This document shows, piece by piece, positions 7,556 to 15,407 of a stretch of DNA of 17,943 bases. Position 1 is the first letter of the stretch, and every line of letters starts with the position of its first letter. Source of the stretch: Rhodospirillaceae bacterium (GTDB taxonomy: Bacteria > Pseudomonadota > Alphaproteobacteria > UBA828); NCBI GenBank assembly GCA_028819955.1, contig JAPPKP010000055.1, forward strand, positions 1 to 17,943. The letters run 5' to 3'. The notes beneath the pieces were generated by a model. The model had not been told where the DNA came from, searched no databases, and saw nothing but the letters and a program-made list of their open reading frames with translations. The translations under genes and the position numbers were made by a program.

Positions 7556-9976
7556 ATGCCACAAACTCTCCCGAGCGAGGCGGAGATCGTGATCATCGGC
7601 GGCGGCATCGTCGGGTGCAGCATCGCCTATCACCTCGCGAGCATGGGCAAGACCGACGTACTGCTGCTCGAGAAGTCAGGCCTCACCCATGGCGCGACCT
7701 GGCATGCCGCCGGTGTGATCGGCCAGCTGCGTCCGTCGCGCAACGTCACGCGCATGCTCGGACTCACGGTCGCCCTCTACGACACGCTCGAGGAGGAGAC
7801 CGGTCAGGCGATCGACTGGAAGCAGGTGGGCAGCCTTCGTATCGCGTCCTCCAAAGACCGGATGCTCGAATACAAGCGGGCCGCCACCACGGCCAAGAGC
7901 TTTGGGCTCGACATGCATCTCCTGGGCCCGAAGGAGACGCAGGAACTCTTCCCCATCATGAGCCTCGATGGCGTGGAGGGGGCCGCCTACATCCCGTCGG
8001 ACGGCTACGTCGACCCCGCGAGCGCCACCCAGGCGCTGGCGATCGGCGCACGCGGACGCGGCGTGAAGATCGTCGAGGGCGCGGAGGCGACGGGCTTTTC
8101 GCTGGCCGGCCGTCGCGTGCGCGCGGTGCAAACCGCGGCCGGCTCCGTGCACACAGAGACCGTGGTCAATGCCGCCGGCATGTGGAGCCGTGAACTCAGC
8201 CGCATGGTGGGCGTCGCCGTGCCGACGGTCGCGTTGGAGCACCAGTACATCGTCACCGAGCCGATCCCCGATTTGCCTCCTGGCATGCCCACGGTGCGCG
8301 ATCCCGATCTGCTCGCCTACTGGAAGCCCGACGTGGGCGGCATGGTGGTGGGCGGCTACGAGCCCGACACCGTGCCCTTCGGCTCGGGCGGCATTCCGCC
8401 GGGCTTTGCCCAGCAGCTTCTGCCGGAGAACTTCGACCGCTTCGCGCAGATCGCCGAGCGGGCGGCCAGCCGCACGCCGGTTATCAACGAGGTCGGCGTC
8501 CGCCAGCTCATCAACGGCGCGATTCCCTATTCGGCGGACGGCGAGTTCGTCATGGGCCGGGCGCCGGAGCTCGACAACTATTTCGTCGCGAGCGGCTTTC
8601 TCTACGGCATCGCGGGCGGGCCCGGCGCGGGCCGCATGATGGCGGAGTGGATTATCGACGGCCGGCCAAGCCTCGATCTCTGGTCGCTCGACATCCGGCG
8701 CTTCTCGGCCCACCACCACACGCGCTACTTCCTGGACAGGCGCGCGGTCGAGCTCTACGGCAAGCACTACACGATGAAGTGGCCGATCGAAGAGCCGGAG
8801 TGCGCTCGGGTCATACGCCGCAGTCCGCTCTATTGGATGCTGAAGGAGAGGGGCGCTGTGTTCGGCAGCAAGGCGGGCTGGGAACGGGCGAACTGGTTCG
8901 CCCCAAATGGAGTCGCGCGACGCGACGAGCCCTCGTTCGGCCGCGCGAACTGGTTCGAGATCGTGGCCGAAGAGCATCGAGCGGCGCGCGAACGCGTGGC
9001 GGTGATCGACCAATCGTCGTTTGCCAAGATGGAGGTCTGGGGCCCGGGTGCGCTCGATTGCCTGCAGCGGCTGGCGGTTGCGGACTTGGACCGGTCGGTC
9101 GGCCATGCGGTCTACACTCAGCTCTGCAACGAGCGCGGCGGGATCGAGGCCGATCTCACGATCAGCCGGATCTCGGAGGATCGCTTCTACGTGGTCACTG
9201 GCACCGCCTTCGGGCAGCACGATTTCGGCTGGATCGCGAGCCATCTTGCAGATGACGGTGCGATCACGTCCATGGACGTGACCGCGGCCTACGCGGTGCT
9301 GCATGTCTGCGGCCCGCGTTCGCGCGACCTGCTGCAGAGCATCGCCGACAGCGACCTCTCCCCCGGCGCATTCCCGTTTGCCCGCTGCCGGGACATCGTC
9401 GTGGGCGCTGCGCATGTCCGCGCGATCCGGTTGTCATACTCGGGCGAACTCGGCTGGGAGCTGCACGTGCCCTCGGAATATGCGTGCCACGTCTACGAGC
9501 TGCTGTGCGACGCCGGGCGCGAGCACGGGCTTGCCGACATCGGCTACCGCGCGCTCGATACGCTCAGGATGGAGAAGGGCTACGTGGCCTGGGCCGCCGA
9601 CATCTCACCGGACTACTCGCCCCATCACGCCGGTCTTGGGCGCTTCGTCTCCCGTAGCAAGGGCGATTTCATCGGGCGGGAGGCGCTGGAGCGCATCAAG
9701 GCGGAAGGACCGGAGGAGACGCTCTGCCTCTTCACCCTGGAGCAGCCGGCGGATGTCTTCGGGGGCGAGGCGATCCTGCGCGCCGGGGCCGTTCTCGGCG
9801 TGACGTCGAGCGCGAACTTTGGCCATACGATTGGAAAGGCCATTGCCATGGGCTACGTTCCGACGGCGGAGGCGGGGCACCAAGATTACGAGATCGAGGC
9901 GTTCTCGCGGCCGGTTCCTGCCATGCGCCACGATGAGCCTCTCTACGATCCGAAGGGGACGCGTCAGCAGGCCTGA
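7556..9976 (+). CDS. Dimethylglycine/sarcosine dehydrogenase-like FAD oxidoreductase with GcvT domain (copy 2)
   Basis: This 806-aa protein has the same architecture as the one at 4202-6646. The FAD motif GGGIVG is again at 15-20, and ATWHAAG places His50 at the covalent-flavin position. The GcvT half shows YTQLCNERGGIEADL, GELGWELHVPSEY and YRALDTLRMEKGY. In the GcvT half, the IECDL of copy 1 becomes IEADL here, and the N-terminal half differs in the segments expected to line the amine site, so the two copies may act on different or successive N-methyl substrates. AAGGA lies 8 nt before ATG 7556. It starts a same-strand run: the phosphotransferase begins 21 bp after its stop and the permeases follow. 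As in copy 1, the expected reaction is oxidative N-demethylation with C1 transfer to tetrahydrofolate. Confidence 0.9.
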   Translation: MPQTLPSEAEIVIIGGGIVGCSIAYHLASMGKTDVLLLEKSGLTHGATWHAAGVIGQLRPSRNVTRMLGLTVALYDTLEEETGQAIDWKQVGSLRIASSKDRMLEYKRAATTAKSFGLDMHLLGPKETQELFPIMSLDGVEGAAYIPSDGYVDPASATQALAIGARGRGVKIVEGAEATGFSLAGRRVRAVQTAAGSVHTETVVNAAGMWSRELSRMVGVAVPTVALEHQYIVTEPIPDLPPGMPTVRDPDLLAYWKPDVGGMVVGGYEPDTVPFGSGGIPPGFAQQLLPENFDRFAQIAERAASRTPVINEVGVRQLINGAIPYSADGEFVMGRAPELDNYFVASGFLYGIAGGPGAGRMMAEWIIDGRPSLDLWSLDIRRFSAHHHTRYFLDRRAVELYGKHYTMKWPIEEPECARVIRRSPLYWMLKERGAVFGSKAGWERANWFAPNGVARRDEPSFGRANWFEIVAEEHRAARERVAVIDQSSFAKMEVWGPGALDCLQRLAVADLDRSVGHAVYTQLCNERGGIEADLTISRISEDRFYVVTGTAFGQHDFGWIASHLADDGAITSMDVTAAYAVLHVCGPRSRDLLQSIADSDLSPGAFPFARCRDIVVGAAHVRAIRLSYSGELGWELHVPSEYACHVYELLCDAGREHGLADIGYRALDTLRMEKGYVAWAADISPDYSPHHAGLGRFVSRSKGDFIGREALERIKAEGPEETLCLFTLEQPADVFGGEAILRAGAVLGVTSSANFGHTIGKAIAMGYVPTAEAGHQDYEIEAFSRPVPAMRHDEPLYDPKGTRQQA

Positions 9977-9997
9977 ACGCTCTAAAAGAGCAAGAAG

Positions 9998-10948
9998 ATG
10001 ACGGTGGAAGACCTCGTTCGTGCCAAGGTGGCCGAGGTTCCGGTGTTCGGGCCTGAGGCCGAGGTCGGTCAGATCGTCCGATTGGCCAGCATGACCAACC
10101 AGAGCTTCAAGGTCGCCATCGACGGGCGCGACTACGTGCTGCGGATCGCGGGCCAGGGCACCGAGGAATACATCGATCGCGAGGCGGACGAGCATGCCGC
10201 TCGGGTGACGGCGCAAATCGGCGTCAGCGCGCCGCTCGTCTACTACAGCCGGGAACGCGGATTGCAGGTGACGGCGTTCATCGAGAACAGCGCACCGATG
10301 AACCCGGAGGTCTTGAGCGACCCGCACGCGCTCAGGCTTGCCGCCGACGCCTTCCGCCGGCTGCACACGTGCGGAACGTCCTTTCTCGGACGCTTCAGCA
10401 ACTTCGAGAAGATGGACGAGTACCTCGACGTTCTGCGCCGGCACGATGCCCGCCTGCCGGACGGATACGTCGAAGCCAAGCAGGACGCCGAGACGGTGCG
10501 GCAGGCGCTCATCGAGGCCAACATCGCGCTCGCGCCCTGTCACAACGATCCCGCGCCGGAGAACCTCGTCTACACCGGAGATCGGGTTTACATCCTCGAT
10601 TGGGAGTTCTGCGGCAACAACGACCCGATGTGGGATCTCGCGGACCTCTCGGTCGAGGCCGACTTCGACGACCAACAGGATGCGATCCTGCTGGAAGCCT
10701 ATTGCAACGGCCCGCCGTCCAAGGCGATGGAGGCGCGGCTGGTGATCTACAAGGCGATGGCCTTCCTGCTCTGGACGCTGTGGGGCGTGCTGCAGGAGGT
10801 CAACGAGAACCAGGCGCCCGCGTATTATTTCGCGAGCTATTGGGACTACGCGATGGATCGCTTTACGCGGTCCAAGGCGATCATGGGCCGGGAAGATTTC
10901 GGGGCGCTGCTCGACGCGGTGCGCAGTGGCGACGCGGGTTCTGCATGA
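9998..10948 (+). CDS. Choline/ethanolamine kinase-like phosphotransferase (APH superfamily), copy 1
   Basis: This 316-aa small-molecule kinase belongs to the APH/choline-kinase fold. The N-lobe has SMTNQSFKVAIDGRDYVLRI, which resembles the 'GLTN...YVLRI' start of LicA-type choline kinases. The catalytic loop is CHNDPAPENL (182-190; catalytic Asp184, Asn189) and the metal-binding motif is LDWEFCGNNDPMWDLADLS (Asp201). All key residues are intact, so it should be active on a hydroxyl-bearing small molecule such as choline or ethanolamine; an aminoglycoside resistance role is unlikely in this context. Its TGA overlaps the next gene's ATG (ATGA), tying its translation to the importer permease. 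That suggests phosphorylation of the imported compound. A second, divergent copy is at 14414-15394. Confidence 0.85.
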   Translation: MTVEDLVRAKVAEVPVFGPEAEVGQIVRLASMTNQSFKVAIDGRDYVLRIAGQGTEEYIDREADEHAARVTAQIGVSAPLVYYSRERGLQVTAFIENSAPMNPEVLSDPHALRLAADAFRRLHTCGTSFLGRFSNFEKMDEYLDVLRRHDARLPDGYVEAKQDAETVRQALIEANIALAPCHNDPAPENLVYTGDRVYILDWEFCGNNDPMWDLADLSVEADFDDQQDAILLEAYCNGPPSKAMEARLVIYKAMAFLLWTLWGVLQEVNENQAPAYYFASYWDYAMDRFTRSKAIMGREDFGALLDAVRSGDAGSA

Positions 10949-11874
10949 GCAACGGTTCAGCGAGTGGTGGCGTCCTGGCCGATTCCGCATCGACCAGAAC
11001 CTTCCTCTGGGTCTGCATGGGCCCGGTTCTCGTGTTCCTGATTGTCGTGGCGATCGCGCCCATGACGCTTGCGATCGTGGACAGCCTGCGCGAACTCTCG
11101 CTCACCAGCCTGACCAAGCGCGGCCAGTTCATCGGGCTCGACAATTATCGCGATCTGATCGCCACCGATTCCAAGTTCTACGCCGCGATCGCGCATACGG
11201 CGATCTTCATGGCCGTCGTGGTGCCGGTGGAGTTCGTGCTCGGCCTGATGATCGCGCTCTGGCTCAATCGCGCGTTCGCCGGCCGCCGCCTCGTGCTGAC
11301 GATCATCATGATCCCAACCATGATCGCGCCTGTGGTGGTCGGCATGATCTGGCGCTTCTTCCTGATGCCGAGCTTCGGCGTGCTTACCGTCTACCTCAAT
11401 AGGATCGGCCTGTTCGAGGAGACGAGCGTGTTCTCCGGCCCGGTGACCGCGTTCGGCGCCTTGATGATCATCGACATCTGGGAGTGGACCCCGTTCATCA
11501 TGCTGATCATGCTGGCGGGGCTCTCAGCGGTCCCGAGAGCGCCGATCGAGGCCGCAACCCTCGACGGCGCGTCGCGCTGGCAGATCCTGCGCCACATCGA
11601 GCTCCCCATGCTGGTGCCGCTGATCATCATCGCGCTCATGCTGCGCGCGATCGACGCGAGCAAGATCTTCGACACGATCCATGTGCTGACAGGCGGCGGG
11701 CCAGGAAACGCCACCGAGGTTATCGCCACCTTCGCCTATCGTACCAATTTCCTGACGTGGAACCTGGGATATGGTGCGGCGGTCTGTCTGGTCCTTGCCT
11801 TCGCGTCGCTGGTGGTGGCGGCGCTCTTCTACAAGATCGTCAGCGGCAAGGCGCCGACTCAGGAGGCTGCCTAG
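10945..11874 (+). CDS. ABC importer permease, MalF/UgpA-type
   Basis: This 309-aa inner-membrane protein has about six hydrophobic helices (first at residues 21-45, last at 275-297). The conserved EAA loop, which docks the ATPase, is at 202-221 with the pattern EAATLDGAS...IELP. The N-terminal cytoplasmic tail is short. ATG 10945 overlaps the kinase stop by 4 bp, giving translational coupling. It pairs with the permease directly downstream to form the channel fed by the binding protein at 1046-2440 and driven by the ATPase at 12716-13795. Substrate cannot be read from the sequence. Confidence 0.92.
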   Translation: MSNGSASGGVLADSASTRTFLWVCMGPVLVFLIVVAIAPMTLAIVDSLRELSLTSLTKRGQFIGLDNYRDLIATDSKFYAAIAHTAIFMAVVVPVEFVLGLMIALWLNRAFAGRRLVLTIIMIPTMIAPVVVGMIWRFFLMPSFGVLTVYLNRIGLFEETSVFSGPVTAFGALMIIDIWEWTPFIMLIMLAGLSAVPRAPIEAATLDGASRWQILRHIELPMLVPLIIIALMLRAIDASKIFDTIHVLTGGGPGNATEVIATFAYRTNFLTWNLGYGAAVCLVLAFASLVVAALFYKIVSGKAPTQEAA

Positions 11875-12690
11875 ATGCTGCGCCGCAACTGGGTCACCTT
11901 TCTCATTCCTCTTGTCCTCTTGTTGGGCGTCGCGCTGATTCCCTACATCTGGATTCTGCTCGCGAGCTTCAAAGAGCGAGTGGACCTGATCACGCGCGAT
12001 CCGAAGTGGATATTCGAGCCCACGGTCGTGAACTACGTCGAAATCTTTGGGAAGGGGTTCGACGTATTTCTCTTGAACTCGATCATCATCGGGTTTTCGA
12101 GCACCGCGTTGACGGTGGTCGTCGGCACGATGGCGGCCTACGGCTTCTCCCGTTTCAAGATACCGGCGGGGAACCACCTGTTCTTTCTGATCCTGGCGAC
12201 CCGGCTCGGGCCGCCGGTCGCTTACGCCTTGCCGATGTACCTGGTTTTCGACGCCTTCGGCCTCGTCAACACCCACTTCGCAGTCATTCTCGCTCACGGG
12301 ACCTTCAACCTCGTCCTCGTGGTGTGGATGATGCGGTCGTTCTTCAACGACGTCCCGCGTGAGATCGAGGAGGCCGCCTACCTGGACGGCTGCGGGCATT
12401 TTCGGGTGTTCTGGCGCTTCGCGATCCCGATGACCTACCCCGGTCTCGTGGCGGTCATGATCTTCGTGCTCATCTTCTCGTGGAACGAGCTGCTGTTCGC
12501 TCTGATCCTTTCGGGCGGGGAGACGCGAACGCTTCCCGTTATGATTCCCTCCCTGGTGCTGCACACAGGAACGCTCTGGGGCCAGGTCGCCGCAGCCTCG
12601 ATCGTTCAGAGCATCCCCGTGCTCATCTTCATCTTCTTCATCCAGAAAAAGCTGGTGCAGGGCCTGACCTTCGGCGCGGTCAAGGGCTGA
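11875..12690 (+). CDS. ABC importer permease, MalG/UgpE-type
   Basis: This 271-aa second permease begins immediately after the first (TAGATG junction), with AGGAGG at 11861-11866 serving as its ribosome binding site inside the previous gene. It has six predicted helices; the EAA loop lies at 166-185 (EAAYLDGCG...FAIP), and the C-terminus LVQGLTFGAVKG is typical of MalG/UgpE proteins. It converges on the ATPase gene; only 25 bp separate the two stops, with no clear terminator hairpin between them. Confidence 0.92.
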   Translation: MLRRNWVTFLIPLVLLLGVALIPYIWILLASFKERVDLITRDPKWIFEPTVVNYVEIFGKGFDVFLLNSIIIGFSSTALTVVVGTMAAYGFSRFKIPAGNHLFFLILATRLGPPVAYALPMYLVFDAFGLVNTHFAVILAHGTFNLVLVVWMMRSFFNDVPREIEEAAYLDGCGHFRVFWRFAIPMTYPGLVAVMIFVLIFSWNELLFALILSGGETRTLPVMIPSLVLHTGTLWGQVAAASIVQSIPVLIFIFFIQKKLVQGLTFGAVKG

Positions 12691-12715
12691 CGCTGGAAAG
12701 ACAGATTCCGGTCGC

Positions 12716-13795
12716 TCAGGCGCGCAAACGCTCGCCCGTTGCGGTATCGAACGCGAGCACCTTCACTGGATCGGTAACGAGCCTGATTGCATCGCCATAG
12801 CGGACCGCATCGTTGCGGATCGTCTTGGCGGTCAGCGGCGGCCCCTGGGACGAAAGCTCGAGGATCGTCTCGGCGCCGAGATGCTCGACGGCCTCGACCC
12901 GGCAATCCATCGCCACCCCGTCGCTCACCGTGCCGAGCGTGAGGAACTCCGGTCGAATCCCGAGCGTGACGGCGCGTGCCTGCGCCGCAGCATGGGTGGG
13001 CGGCAGCCCGAGCGTGAGCTCGCCAGAGCGAAACACCAAGGCTCCCTCGCCAGGCTCGATCACGCCATCGATCAGGTTCATCGTCGGGCTGCCGATGAAG
13101 CCCGCGACGAACTTGTTGTCCGGATTGTCGTAGACGGCGAGCGGCGTGCCGATTTGCTGGATGCGCCCTTCGTTCATGACGACGATGCGGTCCCCCATGG
13201 TCATCGCCTCGGTCTGATCGTGCGTCACGTAAATCATCGTCGCCGAGAGCCGGTGGTGAAGCTTGATCAACTCGCCGCGCATCGCCATGCGCAGCTTGGC
13301 GTCCAGATTGGATAGCGGCTCGTCGAACAGGAAGACTGCCGGGTCCCGCACGATTGCCCGCCCCAGCGCGACCCGCTGCTGCTGCCCGCCCGACAGGGTC
13401 TTGGGCTTGCGCGGCAGCTCCTCGGTGATGCCGAGGATCGTCGCCACGTCCTGAATGCGACGGTCAATCTCGTCGCGGGGCACTTTCTTCAGCTTCAGGG
13501 CGAAGCCCATGTTGTCGGCGACCGACATGTGCGGGTAAAGGGCGTAAGACTGGAACACCATCGCGACGTCGCGGTCCTTAGCGTGGACGCTGGCGACATC
13601 GCGATCGCCGATGAAGATGCTTCCCGAGGTGACCGCCTCCAACCCCGCGATCATCCGCAAGCATGTCGTCTTGCCCGAGCCCGAGGGGCCGACCAGGACG
13701 ACGAACTCGCCGCTTTCGATGTCGAGATCGACAGCATCGACGGCGGCCACGGCGCCGAAGCGCTTGGTAAGGCCCTCAAGCCGCACCGCCGTCAT
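12716..13795 (-). CDS. ABC importer ATPase, UgpC/MalK-type with TOBE domain
   Basis: This 359-aa protein powers the importer whose permeases converge on it. Walker A GPSGSGKT is at 36-43, the Q-loop in VFQSYALYPHMSV, the signature LSGGQ at 134-138, Walker B with DEP at 155-160, and the switch His192 in YVTHDQTEAMT. After about residue 235 comes a TOBE/regulatory C-terminal domain of the MalK type (GSPTMNLIDG, LGIRPEFL). ATG 13795 is preferred: GGAG lies 7 nt upstream and its A is shared with the last base of the preceding small gene's TGA. A GTG one codon earlier (13798) is possible. It is the third gene of a minus-strand operon with two tiny membrane proteins. It is the only ATPase in the window. 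Confidence 0.94.
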   Translation of the reverse strand: MTAVRLEGLTKRFGAVAAVDAVDLDIESGEFVVLVGPSGSGKTTCLRMIAGLEAVTSGSIFIGDRDVASVHAKDRDVAMVFQSYALYPHMSVADNMGFALKLKKVPRDEIDRRIQDVATILGITEELPRKPKTLSGGQQQRVALGRAIVRDPAVFLFDEPLSNLDAKLRMAMRGELIKLHHRLSATMIYVTHDQTEAMTMGDRIVVMNEGRIQQIGTPLAVYDNPDNKFVAGFIGSPTMNLIDGVIEPGEGALVFRSGELTLGLPPTHAAAQARAVTLGIRPEFLTLGTVSDGVAMDCRVEAVEHLGAETILELSSQGPPLTAKTIRNDAVRYGDAIRLVTDPVKVLAFDTATGERLRA

Positions 13796-13953
13796 CACAA
13801 GGCTCCGAGATAAATCAATTCGGCGGCCACGAAGATCGCCACACCCCAGAACCGGACCTCGCCGGGCGTGAGCCAGCGTTTGCGCGTGTTCCAGATCCCC
13901 AAGAGGACCTGAAACGGGGCGCAGACGGCAAAAACGATGATGTGCTCAAACAC
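13795..13953 (-). CDS. Small two-helix membrane protein, 52 aa, coupled to ABC ATPase
   Basis: I do not recognise this family. The 52-aa frame begins with GTG (13951-13953), 8 nt after the stop of the 65-aa gene, and ends in TGA overlapping the ATPase ATG by one base. Two hydrophobic stretches (about residues 4-20 and 36-51) flank a basic loop WNTRKRWLTPGEVRFW, giving a predicted hairpin with the loop inside. There is no strong ribosome binding site, consistent with reinitiation from the gene before it. No ATG, GTG or TTG occurs in frame in the 60 bases before it. Overlapping coupling to the ATPase suggests an accessory part of the importer; that role is inference. It was found by reading the strand directly and is too short for many gene finders. 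Confidence 0.72.
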   Translation of the reverse strand: MFEHIIVFAVCAPFQVLLGIWNTRKRWLTPGEVRFWGVAIFVAAELIYLGAL

Positions 13954-13961
13954 GGCGACGC

Positions 13962-14159
13962 CTACGGAGCGTTCTTGTCCGTGCGGAGGACGAACAAGAA
14001 CGGCACGCTTGCGATCAAAGGGAAAGCGAACAGGCCGATCGGCACGACAATGAAGGGCGAGATGTCGGCCTCGATCATCGCACCGCAGCCGACAACAACC
14101 AGGAAGGAATAAAGAACGGCCCAGAGCGAGGCGCGAAGGTTGGGACGATCGAGAGGCAT
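13962..14159 (-). CDS. Small two-helix membrane protein, 65 aa
   Basis: This is an unrecognised 65-aa protein at the head of the minus-strand ATPase operon. Residues about 11-28 (LWAVLYSFLVVVGCGAM) and 36-58 (IVVPIGLFAFPLIASVPFLF) are hydrophobic helices; the basic N-terminus (DRPNLRA) and the C-terminal RTDKNAP suggest both ends face the cytoplasm. The start is ATG 14159; a GAGG lies about 10 nt upstream, a weak ribosome binding site. A longer frame to 14432 exists but the added N-terminus is Arg/Pro-rich and covers the divergent promoter. The 52-aa gene follows 8 nt after its stop. Function is unknown; context suggests an accessory membrane partner of the ABC importer. Confidence 0.72.
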   Translation of the reverse strand: MPLDRPNLRASLWAVLYSFLVVVGCGAMIEADISPFIVVPIGLFAFPLIASVPFLFVLRTDKNAP

Positions 14160-14241
14160 TGTGTGAGCACCTCGCTCAGTGCGGCTCGGCTTGCCGGCGG
14201 GCGCTTGTTGGGCCGCATCGACCATAGCATCGGGCCAAGAT

Positions 14242-14253
14242 GCGGTATACCGC
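14242..14253. promoter_or_regulatory. Perfect 12-bp palindrome GCGGTATACCGC in divergent promoter region
   Basis: The palindrome lies in the 254-bp gap between the divergent starts at 14159 (minus) and 14414 (plus). Its GGTATACC core resembles operators of FadR/FCD-type GntR regulators, which often carry a GTATAC centre. It could control both the importer ATPase operon and the second kinase. No -35/-10 pair was convincing; TACACT at 14303-14308 is a weak -10 candidate for the plus strand. No regulator gene is in the window. Confidence 0.45.
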
Positions 14254-14413
14254 CGCGGCTGGGGGGCGGTACGGAACGCCTCGACGCGGCACGGTGCGTC
14301 GTTACACTGGCCATCGCCAAACGATCGCCGAAAGGCCTCTTGCCGATGGGGTCTGCGGCGCACGATCGCGCGCCGGGAACGGTCATCGGCAACGGGAGAC
14401 GGGCCCGCGACAC

Positions 14414-15394
14414 ATGACCCAAAAGCCCACATCGGATGACGAGGTCTACTCGCTGATCGGCGGCGCGCGCGGCATGGAAGCGCGCAGTGGCGACGCGATC
14501 GAACGAGCGCGGGCGTTACCGATCTGGTCCGGCACGGTCGAACCCACGCTGCTGAGCGGGGGCTTGAGCAACATCAACCTGACGGTGGATGACGCCGGCG
14601 AGCGCTACGTGATCCGGGTCGGCGAAGACGAGCCCGTCTTCGGCGTCTTTCGCGACCACGAGCTCCTGGCCTTTCGCGCGGCTCATGCGGCAGGTGTGGC
14701 GCCCGAGGTCGTCTATGGCGAACCGGGTCTCATGGTGATTCGCTTCATCGAAGGCCGCTCGCTCATGCCGGCCGACGTGCGTGAGCCGGCGCGTCTCACC
14801 GAGGTGGCCCGTCTCTTCCGCCGACTTCACGGCGAAGCACACAAGCATCTGGATTCGACGGGATTCATGTTTTGGCCGTTCCAGCATCAGCGTTCGCACA
14901 TTCGGCTGCTGCATCGACGCTCGGATCGACTTTACGAGCGCTGGCGCGGCATGCTGCCGGGCCTCGCTGCGGCGAACGAGGAGCTGGAACACGCGCTCGG
15001 CCCGGTCAGCGTGGTCTTCGGCCACAACGATCTCAATCCGCAGAACATCATGGACGACGGAGAGCGGCTCTGGTTCGTCGATTGGGAGTTTGCGGGCTTC
15101 GTGGTGGACCTGTTCGATCTCGGCGTTCTCGCCATGAATATCGAAATCGGACCCGACGAGAGCGACGTCTTTCTCGAGGGCTACTTCGGCGCGCCGGTCA
15201 CCGACGAGCTTCGCTACCGCTTTGCAGCCGCCAAAGTTGCAGCGGCCCTGCGGGAGACGACCTGGAGTTTCGTCTCCGAATTGATGGACAAACCGATCGA
15301 CTTCGACTTCCGCATCTACTCCACCATGAATGCGGACCGCTACGAGCGCATGTACGCCGAATTCCGCGAGACCTACGGCCCGCCGGGGCAGTAG
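14414..15394 (+). CDS. Choline/ethanolamine kinase-like phosphotransferase (APH superfamily), copy 2
   Basis: This 326-aa kinase has the same fold as the one at 9998-10948 but is clearly diverged. The N-lobe carries LLSGGLSNINLTV...YVIRVG, which fits the choline-kinase 'GGLTN' loop better than copy 1. The catalytic loop is GHNDLNPQN (203-211; Asp206) and the metal site is FVDWEFAG (Asp223). A segment of about residues 150-180 (FWPFQHQRSHIRLL, then RWRGMLPG) is long and basic. ATG 14414 is chosen from the start of family-like sequence; GGGAGAC lies 13 nt upstream, so the ribosome binding site is weak, and Met21 is an alternative. The frame's further extension to 14240 is Arg-rich and covers the palindrome, so it was rejected. 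The hydrolase gene starts 13 bp after its stop. Confidence 0.85.
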   Translation: MTQKPTSDDEVYSLIGGARGMEARSGDAIERARALPIWSGTVEPTLLSGGLSNINLTVDDAGERYVIRVGEDEPVFGVFRDHELLAFRAAHAAGVAPEVVYGEPGLMVIRFIEGRSLMPADVREPARLTEVARLFRRLHGEAHKHLDSTGFMFWPFQHQRSHIRLLHRRSDRLYERWRGMLPGLAAANEELEHALGPVSVVFGHNDLNPQNIMDDGERLWFVDWEFAGFVVDLFDLGVLAMNIEIGPDESDVFLEGYFGAPVTDELRYRFAAAKVAAALRETTWSFVSELMDKPIDFDFRIYSTMNADRYERMYAEFRETYGPPGQ

Positions 15395-15407
15395 TGCGGG
15401 GGGAACG

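Noticed and set aside
7448..7633. 62-codon N-terminal extension of the SDR
   Set aside because: It would overlap the divergent DMGDH-like gene, and a strong GGAGG marks the ATG at 7447.
7676..9415. Long open frame of 579 codons on the minus strand
   Set aside because: It lies wholly inside the second DMGDH-like gene and has no domain motif or ribosome binding site; it is a GC-skew shadow.
9998..10948. Aminoglycoside resistance phosphotransferase
   Set aside because: The shared APH fold explains the likeness; the choline-kinase-like N-lobe and coupling to an importer argue for metabolic use.
9605..10990. Long open frame of 461 codons on the minus strand
   Set aside because: It is antisense to the end of the DMGDH-like gene and the kinase; low-complexity composition and no motif.
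12691..12715. Possible bidirectional terminator between the convergent permease and ATPase genes
   Set aside because: The 25-bp gap has no inverted repeat long enough and no T-run on either strand.
14240..14413. 58-codon N-terminal extension of kinase copy 2
   Set aside because: Arg/Gly-rich, unlike the family, and covers the palindrome in the divergent promoter region.
14160..14432. N-terminal extension of the 65-aa membrane protein to 156 aa
   Set aside because: Arg/Pro-rich, non-membrane, overlaps the start of the divergent kinase gene; ATG 14159 precedes a typical short membrane protein.
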